Shown here in pieces: positions 27,538 through 37,082 of a stretch of 64,000 nucleotides of DNA. This DNA is from CAWCWN01 sp963799245. GTDB taxonomy: Bacteria; Chloroflexota; Ktedonobacteria; Ktedonobacterales; Ktedonobacteraceae. The stretch is from positions 248,001 to 312,000 of the forward strand of contig CAWCWN010000003.1 in assembly GCA_963799245.1 (NCBI GenBank), written 5' to 3'. Position 1 is the stretch's first letter; every line of letters starts with the position of its first letter. Below the pieces are notes generated by a model that did no database searches, was not told the DNA's origin, and saw only the letters and a list, made by a program, of their open reading frames with translations. The position numbers and the translations under genes are program-made.

Positions 27538-28794
27538 ATGATCAAACATGCAAAACCTCCTACCAGTGAAGGAGCTATCACTCCTGGCTGGCGTAAAATC
27601 ATTATCTGCCTCTTAATCACCCTTGTAGGCTTCAATTTGCGCTCGGTCATTCTGGCGGCGCCTCCCATCCTCCCGCTTATCCAACACGATTTAGGCCTCA
27701 ACTATACCGCTACAGGGCTTCTTACCGCCTTGCCTGTACTGGTGCTGGCGTGCGCGGCATGGCCGTCGGGACTGCTTGCCGAACGCATCGGCGCGCGGAC
27801 CTGCGTTTCGATCGGACTGGCGCTCCTCGGTACCTGTGCGCTCCTGCGGGCGTTCTCACATTCGGCGGCTCTGCTCTTTCTCTTTACGCTGCTAATGAGC
27901 CTGGGTATCGCGCTGGCGCAGACAGCCGTCCCGGTGCTAGCGCGCCGCTGGTTCCCGGCACATATAGGCCTCATCGCTGCTCTCTTTAGTGATGGCTTGA
28001 TCATCGGCGAAGCAGTAGCTGCGGGCATAACTGCCCCCCTCATGCTGCACATGTGGGGCGCAGATGCCTGGACGGCTACATTCATTTTCTGGGGTATCCC
28101 GGTCATTGCGCTGCTCGCGCTCTGGATCTGGCTGACCCCTGTCGTACCGGCGCGGACAGCCACACCTGCAAGCGCCAGGGCAGCCTTGGCCAGGAAAAAC
28201 GCTCCGCCCTCGCGGCGCATACGGGTCGGTGCGCTGCATCTGGGTATTATGCTTGGCGCAGGAAGCCTCATCTATTTCGGCATGAACGGCTGGATCGCTT
28301 CTTACAATCAGGCCCTGCACCAGGCCGCTTTGACACCGGTGGTCCTGACAGTATTGAACGTGGCACAGTTGCCGAGCAGTCTCGCCGTCACGTTATTCGC
28401 GCAACGGCTGGCAGGACGCCGCTGGCCTTTTATCGCGGCCGGCATCGTCTGTACCATCGCCATCGTGGGCTGGGTCTTTACGCCGGCACCGCTGGAGCTG
28501 ATGTGGGCAGCCCTGCTCGGTGGAAGCTCAGCCCTGGTCTTTACCCTTGGCATTGCATTACCGCCATTGCTGGCGAAACCTGGAGAGGTCGCACGCCTCA
28601 CCGGCATTACGATCTCACTCACATATGCTGTGGCTTTCGTGGGGCCGCTTATCGGCGGCCAGCTCTGGGATATCTTCCAACTCCCCGCAGTGGCATTTCT
28701 GCCTGTCGCTCTCGCCAGCATTTTGCTGATTGCGCTGGGTTCACTCCTGCCTCCACCCTCCGCCTTTGGCCTGGCCGCAGACGCGCCGCGCTAA
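27538..28794 (+). CDS. MFS transporter, CynX/NimT-like
   Basis: 418 residues, about 12 hydrophobic segments. The N-terminal pattern (LITLVGFNLRSVILAAPPIL, then LLTALPVLVLACAAWPSGLL) is typical of the CynX/NimT branch of the major facilitator superfamily, whose members move cyanate, 2-nitroimidazole or other small compounds. A cytoplasmic basic loop (ARAALARKNAPPSRRIRVGA) divides the two halves. Substrate is not predictable. It lies divergent from mpgS. It might export a product made nearby, but there is no direct evidence. Confidence 0.82.
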   Translation: MIKHAKPPTSEGAITPGWRKIIICLLITLVGFNLRSVILAAPPILPLIQHDLGLNYTATGLLTALPVLVLACAAWPSGLLAERIGARTCVSIGLALLGTCALLRAFSHSAALLFLFTLLMSLGIALAQTAVPVLARRWFPAHIGLIAALFSDGLIIGEAVAAGITAPLMLHMWGADAWTATFIFWGIPVIALLALWIWLTPVVPARTATPASARAALARKNAPPSRRIRVGALHLGIMLGAGSLIYFGMNGWIASYNQALHQAALTPVVLTVLNVAQLPSSLAVTLFAQRLAGRRWPFIAAGIVCTIAIVGWVFTPAPLELMWAALLGGSSALVFTLGIALPPLLAKPGEVARLTGITISLTYAVAFVGPLIGGQLWDIFQLPAVAFLPVALASILLIALGSLLPPPSAFGLAADAPR

Positions 28795-28940
28795 ATTGAA
28801 AGCTCCCTTGCTACACCAGGCACTACCGCCATAGCGTTACCATTGCCTGCCTTCTCCTGCAAATTAGTGAAAGTTGGCAGTGGCAGTCATTTCATGATAG
28901 AGTAAACTGAAAGTATTGTAGCAATAAAAGCGAGGTGATC

Positions 28941-29483
28941 ATGCCTGAGTTTGATACCGCCACACTGGCAGGAGGATGCTTCTGGTGCACAGAGGCGATT
29001 TTTCAGAGACTCAAGGGCGTGACTTCAGTCACGTCAGGCTATGCGGCATCCAAAGTAGAAAACCCTTCGTACGAGCAGGTATGTTCGGGCAAGACCGGCG
29101 CTGCAGAGGCAATTCAGATAACCTTTGATCCATCCATCATTTCTTACTCCACGCTGCTGGAGATCTTCTGGCGTACGCATGATCCGACGACCCTGAACCG
29201 CCAGGGAAACGACGTTGGGACTCAGTATCGCTCAGCAGTTTTCTTTCACAACGACGAGCAAAAGCGGCTCGCGCTTGCTGCGAAAGAGGCATTAGAAAGA
29301 TCTGGCAGCTATAAAAACCCTGTGGTGACCGAAATAGCGCCTTTTAGCAATTTCTATGCCGCTGAAGCGTATCACAGGGATTACTATGATAGAAACCGCA
29401 CTCAGCCATACTGTATGCTTGTGATAGACCCCAAGGTCAGGAAGCTGCTGAAAGAATACGGCAATGAGGTGAAAAGCGCCTAG
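28941..29483 (+). CDS. msrA: Peptide methionine (S)-S-oxide reductase MsrA
   Basis: 180 residues from ATG 28941, with GAGGTG four bases upstream; an in-frame GTG two codons earlier overlaps that ribosome-binding site and is less likely. The catalytic motif GGCFWCTEAIFQRLKGV (~10-26) holds the active Cys. NRQGNDVGTQYRS, YHRDYYDRN and the overall length are typical. The enzyme repairs oxidised methionine using thioredoxin. It contains the further Cys of ENPSYEQVCSGKTGAAEAI. Cytosolic; no signal peptide. Confidence 0.94.
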   Translation: MPEFDTATLAGGCFWCTEAIFQRLKGVTSVTSGYAASKVENPSYEQVCSGKTGAAEAIQITFDPSIISYSTLLEIFWRTHDPTTLNRQGNDVGTQYRSAVFFHNDEQKRLALAAKEALERSGSYKNPVVTEIAPFSNFYAAEAYHRDYYDRNRTQPYCMLVIDPKVRKLLKEYGNEVKSA

Positions 29484-29521
29484 CAAAGCAAGCAGCAGCT
29501 CACATGCGGGAGGCTTAAGCC

Positions 29522-30307
29522 CTGTCACAGACATGTGTTTTCTGTGCGATTATACGCGCCGAGGAAATGGCCCACATCATCTTTGAAGATGAGATTTCAC
29601 TGGCCTTTTTAGATCGCAGGCCCCTTTTTCCTGGGCACTGTCTTTTAGTGCCAAAACAGCATTATGAGACGCTCGCAGATCTGCCTGCTGCGCTTGTCGG
29701 GCCGTTCTTTCAGAATGCCCAGCTGCTGGAGCAGGCCATAGAAAAAGGCCTGCCAGCCGATGGCACGCTTGTCGCCAGTAACAACCACGTGAGTCAAAGT
29801 GTGCCGCATATGCATCTTCACCTCGTCCCTCGTCATACAAAAGATGGGCTCAAGGGTTTCTTTTGGCCGAGACAGCGCTACAAAGATGAAGCTGCTGCCC
29901 TTTCTATTCAGGAGACGCTGCCTTTAGCTCGTTTCTTTGTCCTCGCAGGCGCTAAAGGTATAACCCACTCCCAGTACGGTCAAAATATATTCAGGGTTAC
30001 TGGCGTCCCGTTCAACTTTTTGACGCAGGTGACGCACATGGGTCTTCACCAGGTCGCTCTCCCCAGTATGGTCAAAGCCTCTGATGGAATTAAGGATCAC
30101 ATCAAGCGAGAGTATCTGGCCCGCATGCGTCATGAATACATGCAACAGGCGGCTTTCCGTGGGGGTAAGCCGTACTTTCTTACCGCCCCGCACGACTTCC
30201 TGGCGCGACGCATCCAGGGTGATTGTTCCAACTGTCAGCGCGGAAGCCCTGGGAGATGTTTCCAGGCGTGGAGAGCAGCGCAAAATCGTCTTGATGAGCG
30301 CAAGTAG
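29522..30307 (+). CDS. HIT-family protein with likely CTG start and antisense read-through C-terminus
   Basis: The HIT nucleotide-binding core is clear: TCVFCAIIRAEEMAHIIFED at the start, FLDRRPLFPGHCLLVPKQHY, and the catalytic triad PHMHLHLVPRH. The CxxC part is encoded upstream of the first ATG (29567), and the frame is closed by TAA at 29516. The only credible start giving the CxxC is CTG 29522, with GGGAGG eight bases before it. The HIT domain (about 135 residues) is complete near 29920, but no stop follows until 30307, so the last ~125 residues are the antisense of the response regulator gene. They have no HIT similarity and the natural stop was probably lost. Confidence 0.7.
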   Translation: MSQTCVFCAIIRAEEMAHIIFEDEISLAFLDRRPLFPGHCLLVPKQHYETLADLPAALVGPFFQNAQLLEQAIEKGLPADGTLVASNNHVSQSVPHMHLHLVPRHTKDGLKGFFWPRQRYKDEAAALSIQETLPLARFFVLAGAKGITHSQYGQNIFRVTGVPFNFLTQVTHMGLHQVALPSMVKASDGIKDHIKREYLARMRHEYMQQAAFRGGKPYFLTAPHDFLARRIQGDCSNCQRGSPGRCFQAWRAAQNRLDERK

Positions 30308-30625
30308 TTGGCGCGGAGTGAATGGCTTGCGTAAATAATTGTTGCTCTCTATCTCCAGACTATGCATTTCGTCATCGCTGAGCTCAGTGGTGGTCAGCGG
30401 CAAAATCGTTGTGTGAGTCTGGCTGCGCATCTTCTGGTAAATTTCGCTGCCAACGCGCTTGAGCATCTGTATATCAATGATGACCAGGTCGGGCAATGTC
30501 TCGCGCCAGTTCTTGATGGCCTGCTCACTATCGAACGCGCGGACGACTTCATAGCGCTGCTGCTTTAGCCAGTAGCTTAGCATATCGACCAGCTCATAAT
30601 TATTGTCCGCCACCATAATTTTCAT
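29924..30625 (-). CDS. OmpR/PhoB-type response regulator
   Basis: 233 residues from ATG 30625, with GGAGG seven bases upstream. Receiver domain ~1-120: MVADNNYELVD with the acidic pocket, phosphoacceptor Asp in LVIIDIQML (~51), Lys in YLRKPFTP (~101). A winged-helix DNA-binding domain of the OmpR type follows, ~130-226 (LTPTESRLLHVFM; DLVKTHVRHLRQKVE; VLGVGYTF). No histidine kinase gene is adjacent, so it is an orphan here. Its 3' half is overlapped by the antisense extension of the HIT gene. Confidence 0.92.
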   Translation of the reverse strand: MKIMVADNNYELVDMLSYWLKQQRYEVVRAFDSEQAIKNWRETLPDLVIIDIQMLKRVGSEIYQKMRSQTHTTILPLTTTELSDDEMHSLEIESNNYLRKPFTPRQLLALIKTILRCSPRLETSPRASALTVGTITLDASRQEVVRGGKKVRLTPTESRLLHVFMTHAGQILSLDVILNSIRGFDHTGESDLVKTHVRHLRQKVERDASNPEYILTVLGVGYTFSACEDKETS

Positions 30626-30852
30626 GTGTATTCCTCCAACAGGTAGACTCTAGCAGGAATATTGACATCCCTTTTGATGCCATGTGCTTCATACCTGACC
30701 TGCGATTTCCTGGACAATGGCATAGATCTTTATCTATATGAGGAATACATGAAGAGCTCTAAAACCGGCCAACCTAGTACCTCTGTCCACAAAGTCCACC
30801 TCTCCACTTCTGTTCGACTCACCATTGCCTGCCACGCTCATATGACCAGATT

Positions 30853-30895
30853 ACGAGGAGGGGAGTACGACCTGTGGTCGTACTCCCCTCCTCGT
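30853..30895. terminator. Perfect 20-bp stem, 3-base loop hairpin
   Basis: The arm at 853-872 (ACGAGGAGGGGAGTACGACC) and its exact reverse complement at 876-895 flank TGT. It lies between the response regulator start and the 3' end of the broken secreted-protein gene (stop at 30948, minus strand), and probably terminates that transcript. The remaining ~300 bases of the gap show nothing else. Confidence 0.7.
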
Positions 30896-30968
30896 TTGCG
30901 TACAAACAACTACCTACCGGGCGAGCGTCAGGCGTGCTGTACGCAGCTCATGTATTGTTGCCGTTACC

Positions 30969-32857
30969 AGTATTGTGGTTCTTACGCAACCCCGCTGATG
31001 AAAAATGTGATATACTAGAGAGTCGAACATTTTTTCCATAGATATCCCCATCCGAGTAGAACGCTATGACCATTTTTCCAGAACTTTTCGACCAAGACAT
31101 GCAGATTTCGCAGGTACATGTGGCTGATGAGATCACTCTCACCCTGCATGCAATGTCCCCAAGCGCCTCATGTCCGAATTGCGGGACCATCTCCAAGCGG
31201 GTGCAAAGCCGATATAGCCGAACCCTCCATGACCTTCCATCCAGTGGGCGTGCTGTTCATCTCATCATTCACGTGCGTCGCTTTTTCTGCAAAAAGAGCA
31301 CCTGTGCGCAAAAGATCTTCGCTGAGCGGCTGCCAGAGCTTTGCCGTCCTCATGCCCAACGCACCATCCGACTACAAAAAGCTCTCAGCCAGCTTGGACT
31401 GGCAGCAGGAGGGCAGGCAGGGACACGCATAGGAAGCGAGCTAGGGATCAGCGGCAGTCGTGATACCATCTTGCGTCTCGTTCGTCAACACCATCTGCCT
31501 GATCCTCCGAAGTCGCGAATTGTTGGTCTGGATGATTGGGCATGGAAACGTCGGCTCCGCTATGGGACACTCATCTGTGATCTGGAGCGCGGCCTGCCCA
31601 TTGATCTCCTTCCCGACCGCTCGGTCGAGACCGTCTCTGCCTGGTTGCAGGCTCATCCACATGTCGAAATGGTGAGCCGTGATGGCTCATCTGAGTATAC
31701 CTCAGCCATCAAGAAAGGCGCTCCACAAGCCAGACAAGTAAGCGACCGTTGGCATCTGACCAAGAACCTTGCAGACTGTGTCTCAGTGGTGCTTGCCCAC
31801 TGTTTTGCGCAGATCCGTCGTGCCGAGCAAGCGGCAATCACACCAGAGGAAGAAGGGGCACAACGACGCGAAGAGCGACGACCTTCCGAGACGCGAGCGG
31901 TTCAACAAGCGCAACTCGCTCGCCAGGCGGAGCGATTGGCACGCTATGAACACATCATCGCACTGCGAAAACAGGGGATGAAGTCAGCGGACATTGCCAC
32001 CCAGGTGGGCATGGCAGAACGGACGGTTCGGCATTGGCTCGCTCATGGAAGCGTCCCGGACTACACACATCGATGGCAACGAGCCAGTCCCATCGATCCC
32101 TATAAAGCCTATCTCGCGGAGCGGTGGAACCAGGGATGTCACAACAGATTACAACTGCTCAGAGAACTGAGAGCAAAAGGCTACAGAGGGTCCCAGCGAG
32201 GAGTCTACCGCTATGTAGCCACGTTGGAACCATCTTCCCTTCCTTCCGTGAAGCGCGGTTCTGCACCATCGAGGGGACAGAAAGCTTCCCCAACTCAGCC
32301 CAACCCGCTCTTGACACTCTCAGTGAAACAGGTCACCTGGCTCTTTTTCCGCAAGCCCAACGATTTGAAGGAAGGAGAGCAGGAGAACCTCCGACTGATG
32401 AGGCAGGCCACTCCACGAGCTGAGACCGCCTACCAACTGGTGAAACAGTTTCTCCAGATGGTACGTGAGCGCACAGGAGAACAGCTTGACGCCTGGCTCA
32501 AAGAAGTGGAAGCCAGCCATCTCGAAGCCTTTGAGTTGTTTGTCACTGGTGTGCAACAGGACAAAGACGCGGTGCTTGCAGGACTGACGTTGCCATGGAG
32601 TAATGGTCCGTTAGAGGGGCACGTCAACCGGCTCAAACTGATCAAACGCAGCATGTATGGCCGCGCGAAGTTCGATCTGCTCCGGTTTCGAGTGCTGCAC
32701 CATCCCGAAAAGAGAGAGGTGTCCCAAGACGCAAAAATGGGAGCTGATCACAAAGAACGAAGGGGTCGTGCCAAGAAGTTGAGAGCAGGAGAAAATACCC
32801 TACCTTTTCAGCATACCACTTTTCGCATCAGCGGGGTTGCGTAAGAACCAGTATTGT
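30969..32857. mobile_element. ISL3-family insertion sequence with 8-bp target duplication
   Basis: The element spans 30977-32849 (1873 bp). Terminal inverted repeats of about 33 bp begin GGTTCTTACGCAACCCCGCT on both ends and differ at a few inner positions. The flanks are AGTATTGT at 30969-30976 and 32850-32857, an exact 8-bp duplication typical of ISL3. It is inserted in the Gly/Asn-coding tail of a secreted-protein gene. Confidence 0.93.
31066..32844 (+). CDS. ISL3-family transposase
   Basis: 592 residues. N-terminal zinc-finger-like Cys cluster (SCPNCGT; CKKSTCAQ), helix-turn-helix region, then the family signature VGLDDWAWKRRLRYGTLICD (~159-178, first catalytic Asp), VSRDGSSEYTSAIKKGAPQA with DRWHLTKNL (~240) and a C-terminal NGPLEGHVNRLKLIKRSMYG (~512-531, catalytic Glu). 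An insertion with a second HTH (KSADIATQVGMAERTVRHWL) lies mid-protein. The frame is intact and both ends are present, so it could be mobile. Confidence 0.94.
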   Translation: MTIFPELFDQDMQISQVHVADEITLTLHAMSPSASCPNCGTISKRVQSRYSRTLHDLPSSGRAVHLIIHVRRFFCKKSTCAQKIFAERLPELCRPHAQRTIRLQKALSQLGLAAGGQAGTRIGSELGISGSRDTILRLVRQHHLPDPPKSRIVGLDDWAWKRRLRYGTLICDLERGLPIDLLPDRSVETVSAWLQAHPHVEMVSRDGSSEYTSAIKKGAPQARQVSDRWHLTKNLADCVSVVLAHCFAQIRRAEQAAITPEEEGAQRREERRPSETRAVQQAQLARQAERLARYEHIIALRKQGMKSADIATQVGMAERTVRHWLAHGSVPDYTHRWQRASPIDPYKAYLAERWNQGCHNRLQLLRELRAKGYRGSQRGVYRYVATLEPSSLPSVKRGSAPSRGQKASPTQPNPLLTLSVKQVTWLFFRKPNDLKEGEQENLRLMRQATPRAETAYQLVKQFLQMVRERTGEQLDAWLKEVEASHLEAFELFVTGVQQDKDAVLAGLTLPWSNGPLEGHVNRLKLIKRSMYGRAKFDLLRFRVLHHPEKREVSQDAKMGADHKERRGRAKKLRAGENTLPFQHTTFRISGVA

Positions 32858-33009
32858 TGCCGTTGCCATTATTGTTGCCGTTGCCGTTGGCCCCCGGGCA
32901 CGTGACGTTCACGGTATTGTTGGCAAATGCGAACGTGCAGCTCTGTCCATTGATCGTGGTTGTGCCCATACAACCAGCCACCGCTGTCCCATTGACCACG
33001 CAATTCACC

Positions 33010-33176
<167 letters not shown>

Positions 33177-34737
33177 TTGGCAGATTGATGGTCGCGGCGG
33201 TCGCTACCCCGTTCCCATCCGTGGTCACCGTAACAGGATTTTGCACCTTCAAGAGCCCCACACAGTTGAGGTTGTTGGCCCCAAAGCTCGCCGCGAAGCG
33301 CTGCGCCAGGAAGGTAAAGAGCGTGTTGGCGGCAGCCGCGACCGGCGACGGGCGATTCTGCGTAAATTGCTGATCCAGCTTGAGGCGCGGCAGCCCCACG
33401 TTCATGAGATTTGTACAGTAGGTCATCGTGCTGGCGGCGGCCTGCGAACCCGCCGCGGCCTGATCGACCCCTCTGCGATAGGCATTGACCTTGTTCAGGT
33501 CGGGCTGGTTGTTGTTGAGCACCATCGGATCGCCGCTGGGCACTAACGCGATCGGCGCCCCCTGGTGGGCCGCGGCCTGCAGTTCGTTGAGCGGCAGGGC
33601 CGGCACCATGTTCCTCGGGTCGGCCAGATCGGGGACCTTCCAGGGAGTGCAGCCCAGCGCCCCGTCCACCCCCACATCCAGCAGGCGATTGTCACTGGCG
33701 TTGTTGAGGGTCTGGGCATTCTGCAGCGCCGCGGCATTGGCTGCGTTCATCTGCGCCGTCTGCCCGTTGCCGGTCGCCAGGTACTCGGTCACGACGTTAT
33801 CGCTCTGATCCTGGTCGACGATGCTGAAGTCACGCACGGTGGGGCAGGTCTGCCCGTCGTTGGCCGTGCCCAGCGCCGGGGGCACCAGCTGGCCCGCCTG
33901 GATGGCGCGATTGGCCGCGCGGAAGAAGGCCGGCGCATTACAGTAGGAGAACTGCCCGAAGATGGTGCCATTGGCGCCATTCACACAACGTCCCTGCCGC
34001 AGGCTGCCATTGCTGTTCTGCAGCGTCAGGTTATTGCCATTGAAGCCAAACCAGAGCCCCACCATGGCATTGGCGGGCAGCTGCGGCACGACGGGAGCCG
34101 CGGCCGGTTGCGTCCCCTGGTCGATGACCAGCGGATTGTAGACCGAGACGTTGCCGGTGGCCGGGTCGAGGACGGCGCCCTGGACAAAGGCCGACTGGTT
34201 GGCGTTAGCCTCGTTACAGGGCCCATTGGCGGGATTCGTCGCGACCAGCTGATAGGGCGTCGCCAGGCCCTGCGTCGATAAGGGATGCGCTGGCACAACC
34301 AGCGAGCAGTCCATATCGACCGCCGCCTGTGCCGCACGTGTACCAATGCGCGGGATCACAACAATAGCTGTCGCCAGCAGGGCCAGCAGCACAGGAACGC
34401 TAATCCCGACGAGCATAAGAGGCGAGAAGCGCCTGCGTCGTGCTGCTCCATAAGTGGAGGGGGGTAGATAGTGCTTGCGCATACGGGTTACGTACTCCTT
34501 AAACTAAAGTAAAATATATAAACCGCTCGGTCACCGTGAGTGGGTTAAGATACCACAACTTTTGCTCAACAGATCTTCACCGCTCAGCGGTGAATGTCAA
34601 GTGGGAGGCGAAAAACCTTGACGATACACGGTGCCGTTGCTTGAAATACTTTGATGCGCTATATGCGCATGTAAACTGTTAGGAGTGTACAGCACAGCCT
34701 TGAAGCGATAGGTATATTTGCATTAATTACTGACATA

Positions 34738-34771
34738 AAAGTACTAAAATCTGGTAAAGAAATCTTAACCG
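34738..34771 (+). promoter_or_regulatory. Shared intergenic motif, copy 1 (before the FAD oxidoreductase)
   Basis: AAAGTAC, seven bases, TGGTAAA, six bases, TTAACCG. This is the same arrangement as at 40673 and 42560. It lies about 235 bases upstream of the ATG at 35006, in a 523-base gap that also has a short hairpin (34859-34872) and otherwise no gene. Probably an operator or promoter element. Confidence 0.55.
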
Positions 34772-35005
34772 GCTGGTGATACCTGGGCGCGTAAGGTTGC
34801 GGGGCTCATAGCCAATTCTTAACATGGGCATGGTACTTCTCTGCTATTGTTTGGAGTCCCCGCGCTAGCGGGCCCTGAGAGCGTATCGTAAGATCTCAAT
34901 AGATTGAAGTGTAATGTGACACGTCACGCTAACTCATTAGTGGCCATTGCTTTTCAAGAGACAGCGCTAAGATTGCTGTCGTTGTGGAGATCAGGTGATA
35001 TACGC

Positions 35006-36709
35006 ATGAGCAGTAGAGCTGTATCTGTAACGAACAGCCACCATACAGCAGATGGGGCAGATTTCGTCATTGTGGGTAACGGCATCGCGGGCCTTACCGC
35101 CGCTGTAGAAGCACGCCGTCTCGCGCCAGATGCCAGCATCGTCATTATAACAGATCAGAGCCATCCCACCATTAATACTCCTGCCCTCAAGCAATTTGCC
35201 ATCGGCAAACTGACCCAGGAGCAGCTTCTGGCATACCCGCCGGGCTTAGAAAAGGCTCAGCGCATTCATGTGATCAGCGCTCGTGTTGAGGAAATCAACG
35301 CACAGGGAAAATATGTCTGCCTGCAGAAAGGAATTGGTTTTGGCTATGGCTCGCTCGTGATCGCAACCGGCAGCTCCCCCACAGCTCTTCCTGACAGTAT
35401 ACCGGGTCGTGATATTGATGGAGTACTTACTCTTCACTGCTTGCAAGATTACCTGAACCTGCGCCGGCGGCTGGCAGAAGTAGAGGCAGCGGTGGTGATC
35501 GGCGGCGGCGCCCATGCCATAGAGACCGTGGTGGGGTTAATCCACCTGGGAGTTAAGGTTCACTGGCTCATTCGTGGAAAGACCTTCCTGACAAAAACGC
35601 TTGATGAATATGCCTCGGCGATGGTCCTTGAGCATATTCGTCATGCTGGCGCAAATATATATACGGAGACACAGGTAACGGGTATAGTCGGAAGGGTAGG
35701 TTCCGTGGTTGGCGTAGTCACAAATCAAAACCAGATGCTTCCGTGTGAACTGGTACTTGCCTGTACGGGTACAACACCCATTACAGGCCTGGCTGAACAC
35801 TGTAACATTCCCATGATGTCCAAAAATGGCATTCTGGTCGATGATCAGCTGCGCACCAGTGTGCGCGATATCTATGCCGCCGGTGATATTGCGGCCCTCA
35901 GGCAGCCACAAACGGGAGCATACGAGACCAGGCCACTCTGGTACGCCGCTGTTTTACAGGGACGTACCGTGGCAGCAATGCTGACGGGACATCACGAGTT
36001 AGCCTCGCAGCCCTTTGGCGTCCCCTGGCACGCCACCCAGCTGGGCGACCTGCGCATGCTCAGCGTGGGCAACATACACAGCAGGGATAGAAACGTTACG
36101 ACGTTAATCGGCGGCAACAGGCGAAGTTATTACTGCCTATCCGTCGTTGATGACCGCCTGGTCGGCTACCTTTCACTGGGGCCGCATCAGCCTGATAGCC
36201 TGGCCATTAAACGCATCATTGATGAAGGCCTCTCCATTCGGGACGTTAAAAAGGCCCTCCTCAGCGGCAGCTTTGACACGAGCAGATATTTTTCGCAACG
36301 TCAGTCTTATGCTGCCCGCGATATGGTGACGTCGGGGAAAATACCTGCGGTCACCTGGATGCAAAGTCCCGCGCAGACAGCTCACCCGCTTTACATTGCA
36401 CCTGCGCCGCCGCCTGATTTCTCGCAGCGGGCCCATGCCCCGCACAACAGCGATGGATTGCAATCCGCCGCAATTCTTGGTCAGCACAAAACGGTCAGCG
36501 AAGCGCCCCGCCCGGCTGAGCCATTAAAGAGATCAATGCCGCTGGCCGGGCAACCTGTTGCTGCGCAAGAGGAAGAAGAAATTCTCTCCTTTACGGGCAA
36601 TCTCCCGGCTTTTTCTTCTGCCAGCAGCGCCAGCCAATGCTGGTGCCGCTGCCATCCCGTTCCCCTTCACGCAGTCTCTGGTCATACACAGGCAGTGTGC
36701 CTGCAGTAA
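35006..36709 (+). CDS. FAD/NAD(P)-dependent pyridine nucleotide-disulphide-type oxidoreductase
   Basis: 567 residues from ATG 35006, with AGGTGA seven bases upstream. FAD-binding GNGIAGLTAAVEARR (~23-37), NAD-binding GGGAHAIETVVGL (~168-180) and the second FAD motif DIYAAGDIA (~290-298) are present. The overall order matches nitrite-reductase NirB N-terminal and rubredoxin/ferredoxin reductase flavoproteins, without the disulphide CxxxxC. After ~390 a C-terminal extension ends in a Cys-rich patch (SQCWCRCHP). It begins a three-gene cluster with a ferredoxin and a membrane cytochrome, so it probably passes electrons from NAD(P)H to the Fe-S protein or the reverse. Confidence 0.85.
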   Translation: MSSRAVSVTNSHHTADGADFVIVGNGIAGLTAAVEARRLAPDASIVIITDQSHPTINTPALKQFAIGKLTQEQLLAYPPGLEKAQRIHVISARVEEINAQGKYVCLQKGIGFGYGSLVIATGSSPTALPDSIPGRDIDGVLTLHCLQDYLNLRRRLAEVEAAVVIGGGAHAIETVVGLIHLGVKVHWLIRGKTFLTKTLDEYASAMVLEHIRHAGANIYTETQVTGIVGRVGSVVGVVTNQNQMLPCELVLACTGTTPITGLAEHCNIPMMSKNGILVDDQLRTSVRDIYAAGDIAALRQPQTGAYETRPLWYAAVLQGRTVAAMLTGHHELASQPFGVPWHATQLGDLRMLSVGNIHSRDRNVTTLIGGNRRSYYCLSVVDDRLVGYLSLGPHQPDSLAIKRIIDEGLSIRDVKKALLSGSFDTSRYFSQRQSYAARDMVTSGKIPAVTWMQSPAQTAHPLYIAPAPPPDFSQRAHAPHNSDGLQSAAILGQHKTVSEAPRPAEPLKRSMPLAGQPVAAQEEEEILSFTGNLPAFSSASSASQCWCRCHPVPLHAVSGHTQAVCLQ

Positions 36710-36777
36710 AGGCAAAACGCCCTTCCTCGCTGAATAAGCATACTCAACGATAGTCACAATCACAAGGAGGAGAATAC

Positions 36778-37077
36778 ATGCTGGGTCTAAAGCCAGTTCT
36801 TCTGCATAAAACCGGTCCACAGGTGGCCCAGGAGGTCCATGCCTGCATTGGATGCAATGAATGCTTATTAGCATGTCCGGCCCTGGCTGAGCCTATCACT
36901 ATAGATGTACTCAACCACGAGACACTCTCGGGCTTTATCTCCGCCCCGGTAGCGCGCTTCGCTCGCTCTTGCTATCAATGTGCCGCATGTGTAGCCCCCT
37001 GCCCCGTTGGGCTACATCGCGACGCGATGATGATGTGGTTGAAGGTGCGCTTACTCCGTGCCGAGGAGGAAAAATAG
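36778..37077 (+). CDS. Small double [4Fe-4S] ferredoxin-like protein
   Basis: 99 residues. Two cluster-binding motifs are visible: CIGCNECLLACP (~23-34) and CYQCAACVAPCP (~64-75), spaced as in the Fe-S subunits of heterodisulphide-reductase- and GlpC-like proteins. AAGGAGGAG precedes ATG 36778 by five bases. The gene lies between the flavoprotein and a di-heme cytochrome and should bridge electrons between them. The stop is six bases before the cytochrome start, so co-translation is likely. Confidence 0.9.
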   Translation: MLGLKPVLLHKTGPQVAQEVHACIGCNECLLACPALAEPITIDVLNHETLSGFISAPVARFARSCYQCAACVAPCPVGLHRDAMMMWLKVRLLRAEEEK

Positions 37078-37082
37078 AACTT

